Positions 12,035 to 13,905 of a stretch of DNA of 13,905 bases are shown one piece after another. The DNA lies in NCBI GenBank assembly GCA_945864765.1, contig CAMBDR010000042.1, positions 1 to 13,905 on the forward strand, read 5' to 3'. The notes below the pieces were generated by a model. The model had not been told where the DNA came from. It was given only the letters and a program-made list of their open reading frames with translations, and made no database searches. The translations under genes were made by a program, and so were the position numbers. Source of the DNA: Janthinobacterium lividum. Lineage in GTDB: Bacteria; Pseudomonadota; Gammaproteobacteria; Burkholderiales; Burkholderiaceae_D. The first letter of the stretch is position 1; each line of letters opens with the position of its first letter.

Positions 12035-13840
12035 TCAAAACCAGGCGTCTTGCATTTGTAAGGTGGTGGTATCAATACTGGCCAGCAAATCCAATTGCTG
12101 GCTCACTTTGGGCAGTTCCCAGTGAAAGAAGTACTGGCAAGCCTGCATTTTTCCTTTGTAAAAGTCATCGTCCTTTGCATGTGCCAGCATGGCTTGTTGC
12201 AACCAGAACCAGGCAACCGTGATATGCCCCATGGCTTCGAGGTAGAGCGAGGCATTGGCCAGGGTTTTATTCATGTCGCCTGTTGCGTGCAAGGCCTGGG
12301 TGACCTCAACCGCGCGTTGCAAAGCACTGCCCAGCGCGCCAGCATAGCCCGCGAGCGCGGGTACGGCCATTGCCGCAGCGATGGTGACTTGCACTTTTTG
12401 GACAAAGGTTTTAAGTAGCAAGCCCTGTTGCATCACCACTTTGCGGCCTAATAAATCCAAACCATGAATGGCATGCGTGCCTTCGTGAATCGGATTGAGG
12501 CGATTATCCCGGTACATTTGTTCCACCGGAAATTCACGCGTATAACCATAGCCGCCATGCACTTGAATCGCCAGATCATTGGCGGCCAGACACCATTGCG
12601 AAGGCCAGGATTTGGCAATCGGGGTGAGAAAGTCGAGCAATAACACTGCTTCCTGGCGTTGGGCTTCGGTTTCAGCGGTTTTTTCATCATCCACCAGGCG
12701 CGCACAATATAAAATCAGCGCCAAACCGCCTTCCACATAGGTTTTTTGCGCCAACAGCATACGCTTGACATCGGTATGTTGAATGATGGGAATTTGCGGG
12801 GTCGAAGGGTCTTTGGCTTGCGGATGCCGTCCTTGCGGGCGGTTGCGCGCATAGTCAAGCGCATGCAAGTAACCGGTGTAGCCCAACATGACAGCACCCA
12901 GACCGACGCCGATGCGTGCTTCATTCATCATGCTGAACATATAACCGAGGCCATGATGTTCTTTGCCGACCAAATAGCCAATCGCCCCGCCCTGCCCATT
13001 CGGCTGGAACTTGCCTTCGCCAAAATTAAGCAGGCAATTGGTGGTGCCACGATACCCCATTTTATGATTCAAGCCGGCCAACACCACATCATTGCGCGGC
13101 CCCAGGCTACCATCTTCCTGCACCAAAAACTTGGGCACGATGAATAATGAAATACCCTTCACGCCGGGAATCAATTTACCATCCGGGCCAGGTACTTTGG
13201 CCAATACCAGATGAATGATATTGTCGGAAATCGATTGTTCGCCGCCGGAAATCCACATTTTATTGCCGAACAGGCGGTAACTACCATCCTCTTGCGGCTG
13301 CGCCCTTGTGGTGATGTCGGACAGGCTGGAGCCCGCTTGCGGCTCCGACAAACACATGGTGCCAAAAAAACGCCCTTGCAACATGGGCCGCACAAAGGTA
13401 TCAATTTGCTTTGGGCTACCGTATTTGAGCAGGGTATTGGCGTTGCCGATGGTTAAAAACGCATAACCGGTGCTACTCACATTGGCCGCAAAAAAGAAGG
13501 CCGACAGCGCTTTTTCCACCACCACCGGCAATTGCATGCCGTCGTATTCATAGTCTTGCCCGGCGGCCATTAAACCGGCCTCGCTAAAAGCACGCAGGGC
13601 GATGCCAATTTCCGGGTTGAGGTGAACGGTTTCACCATCAAAATGCGGTTCGATCCGGTCATTTTTGCTGTAATGGGGGGCGAACAGATCGGTGGCGATT
13701 TGTTCGCCCGTATCGAGCGCCGCATCGAAGCTTTCGCGGTTATGATCAGCATAGTGAGCACGGCTGCATAATTGCTCAACCTGCAGCCATTCGTAGAGTA
13801 AAAACGTGAGATCACGTCGCGATAAAAGTTTCGATTGCAT
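12035..13840 (-). CDS. Acyl-CoA dehydrogenase, long (about 600-residue) FadE/DmdC-like type
   Basis: A 601-residue FAD enzyme that introduces the 2,3 double bond in acyl-CoA and passes electrons to ETF. Residues 1-150 hold the N-terminal extension and helical domain. The middle domain has TMCLSEPQAGSSLSD (161-175) and WISGGEQ (196-202). The C-terminal helical domain has QVHGGYGYTREFPVEQMYRD (426-445) and IHEGTHAIHGLDLLGRK (451-467); E453 sits at the usual catalytic-base position. A further helical domain of about 130 residues extends beyond this, as in DmdC-type enzymes and the longer acyl-CoA dehydrogenases. The substrate is not identifiable. It is the first gene of the operon; the 65 bp upstream inside the window show only a weak promoter-like TTGCCA / TATTAA pair with a 15-bp spacer. 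The ribosome site is weak. Confidence 0.95.
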   Translation of the reverse strand: MQSKLLSRRDLTFLLYEWLQVEQLCSRAHYADHNRESFDAALDTGEQIATDLFAPHYSKNDRIEPHFDGETVHLNPEIGIALRAFSEAGLMAAGQDYEYDGMQLPVVVEKALSAFFFAANVSSTGYAFLTIGNANTLLKYGSPKQIDTFVRPMLQGRFFGTMCLSEPQAGSSLSDITTRAQPQEDGSYRLFGNKMWISGGEQSISDNIIHLVLAKVPGPDGKLIPGVKGISLFIVPKFLVQEDGSLGPRNDVVLAGLNHKMGYRGTTNCLLNFGEGKFQPNGQGGAIGYLVGKEHHGLGYMFSMMNEARIGVGLGAVMLGYTGYLHALDYARNRPQGRHPQAKDPSTPQIPIIQHTDVKRMLLAQKTYVEGGLALILYCARLVDDEKTAETEAQRQEAVLLLDFLTPIAKSWPSQWCLAANDLAIQVHGGYGYTREFPVEQMYRDNRLNPIHEGTHAIHGLDLLGRKVVMQQGLLLKTFVQKVQVTIAAAMAVPALAGYAGALGSALQRAVEVTQALHATGDMNKTLANASLYLEAMGHITVAWFWLQQAMLAHAKDDDFYKGKMQACQYFFHWELPKVSQQLDLLASIDTTTLQMQDAWF

Positions 13841-13905
13841 AAGTGCGCTCAGGGTTAATAATTGAGTTTAATGACTGGCAAAAAGGTTTGGCTTAAGTTC
13901 TACGT

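Noticed and set aside
1..13905. tRNA, rRNA, CRISPR, insertion sequence or origin
   Set aside because: No cloverleaf, regular spaced repeats, transposase frame with terminal repeats, or iterons were seen in reading both strands.

Overview
The window looks like a chromosomal segment of a Gram-negative betaproteobacterium, probably of the order Burkholderiales. The family Oxalobacteraceae is only a guess. The strongest clue is the minus-strand block mltG-tmk-holB-pilZ-ycfH(tatD family), read divergently from ygfZ. The same core order, including pilZ between holB and tatD, is known from Pseudomonas and relatives. Coding DNA is of moderate GC. An AT-rich dip covers the sensor half of a histidine kinase and the promoter region beside it.

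Layout. (1) Positions 1-5576, minus strand: a tightly packed housekeeping operon. In transcription order it encodes the cell-wall transglycosylase MltG, thymidylate kinase, the clamp-loader subunit delta', the type IV pilus protein PilZ, a TatD-family metal hydrolase and an exported ankyrin-repeat protein. A class I methyltransferase follows and runs off the left edge. Four junctions overlap or nearly overlap, including two ATGA stop/start overlaps. (2) 5680-6735, plus strand: ygfZ, divergent from mltG. (3) 6781-9738: a divergently arranged two-component system, with a six-helix membrane histidine kinase on the minus strand and a LuxR/NarL-type response regulator on the plus strand. Between them lies a 606-bp region. 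(4) 9823-13840, minus strand: a four-gene acyl-CoA metabolism operon in the order acyl-CoA dehydrogenase, SDR, SDR, hotdog thioesterase. It converges on the response regulator gene, with a long perfect hairpin between them.

The most interesting feature is a small gene not evident at usual length cut-offs. A 53-codon ORF (8399-8560, minus) has a strong Shine-Dalgarno, a plausible sigma-70 promoter 34 bp upstream of its start, and lies 34 nt before the kinase gene. It appears to be the first gene of the kinase operon. It encodes a Cys-free, Arg-free, Ala/Gly/His-rich acidic peptide with a hydrophobic N-terminal half. It could be a peptide signal, a sensor accessory or a leader peptide; the sequence cannot decide. 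With the inverted repeats in the shared promoter region, this is the best candidate here for an undescribed signalling module.

The housekeeping operon links replication, cell-wall synthesis and pilus assembly. The right-hand operon probably oxidises and reduces an acyl-CoA substrate that cannot be named from sequence. Whether the two-component system controls that operon is not shown by the sequence. No RNA genes, insertion sequences, CRISPR arrays or origins were seen.
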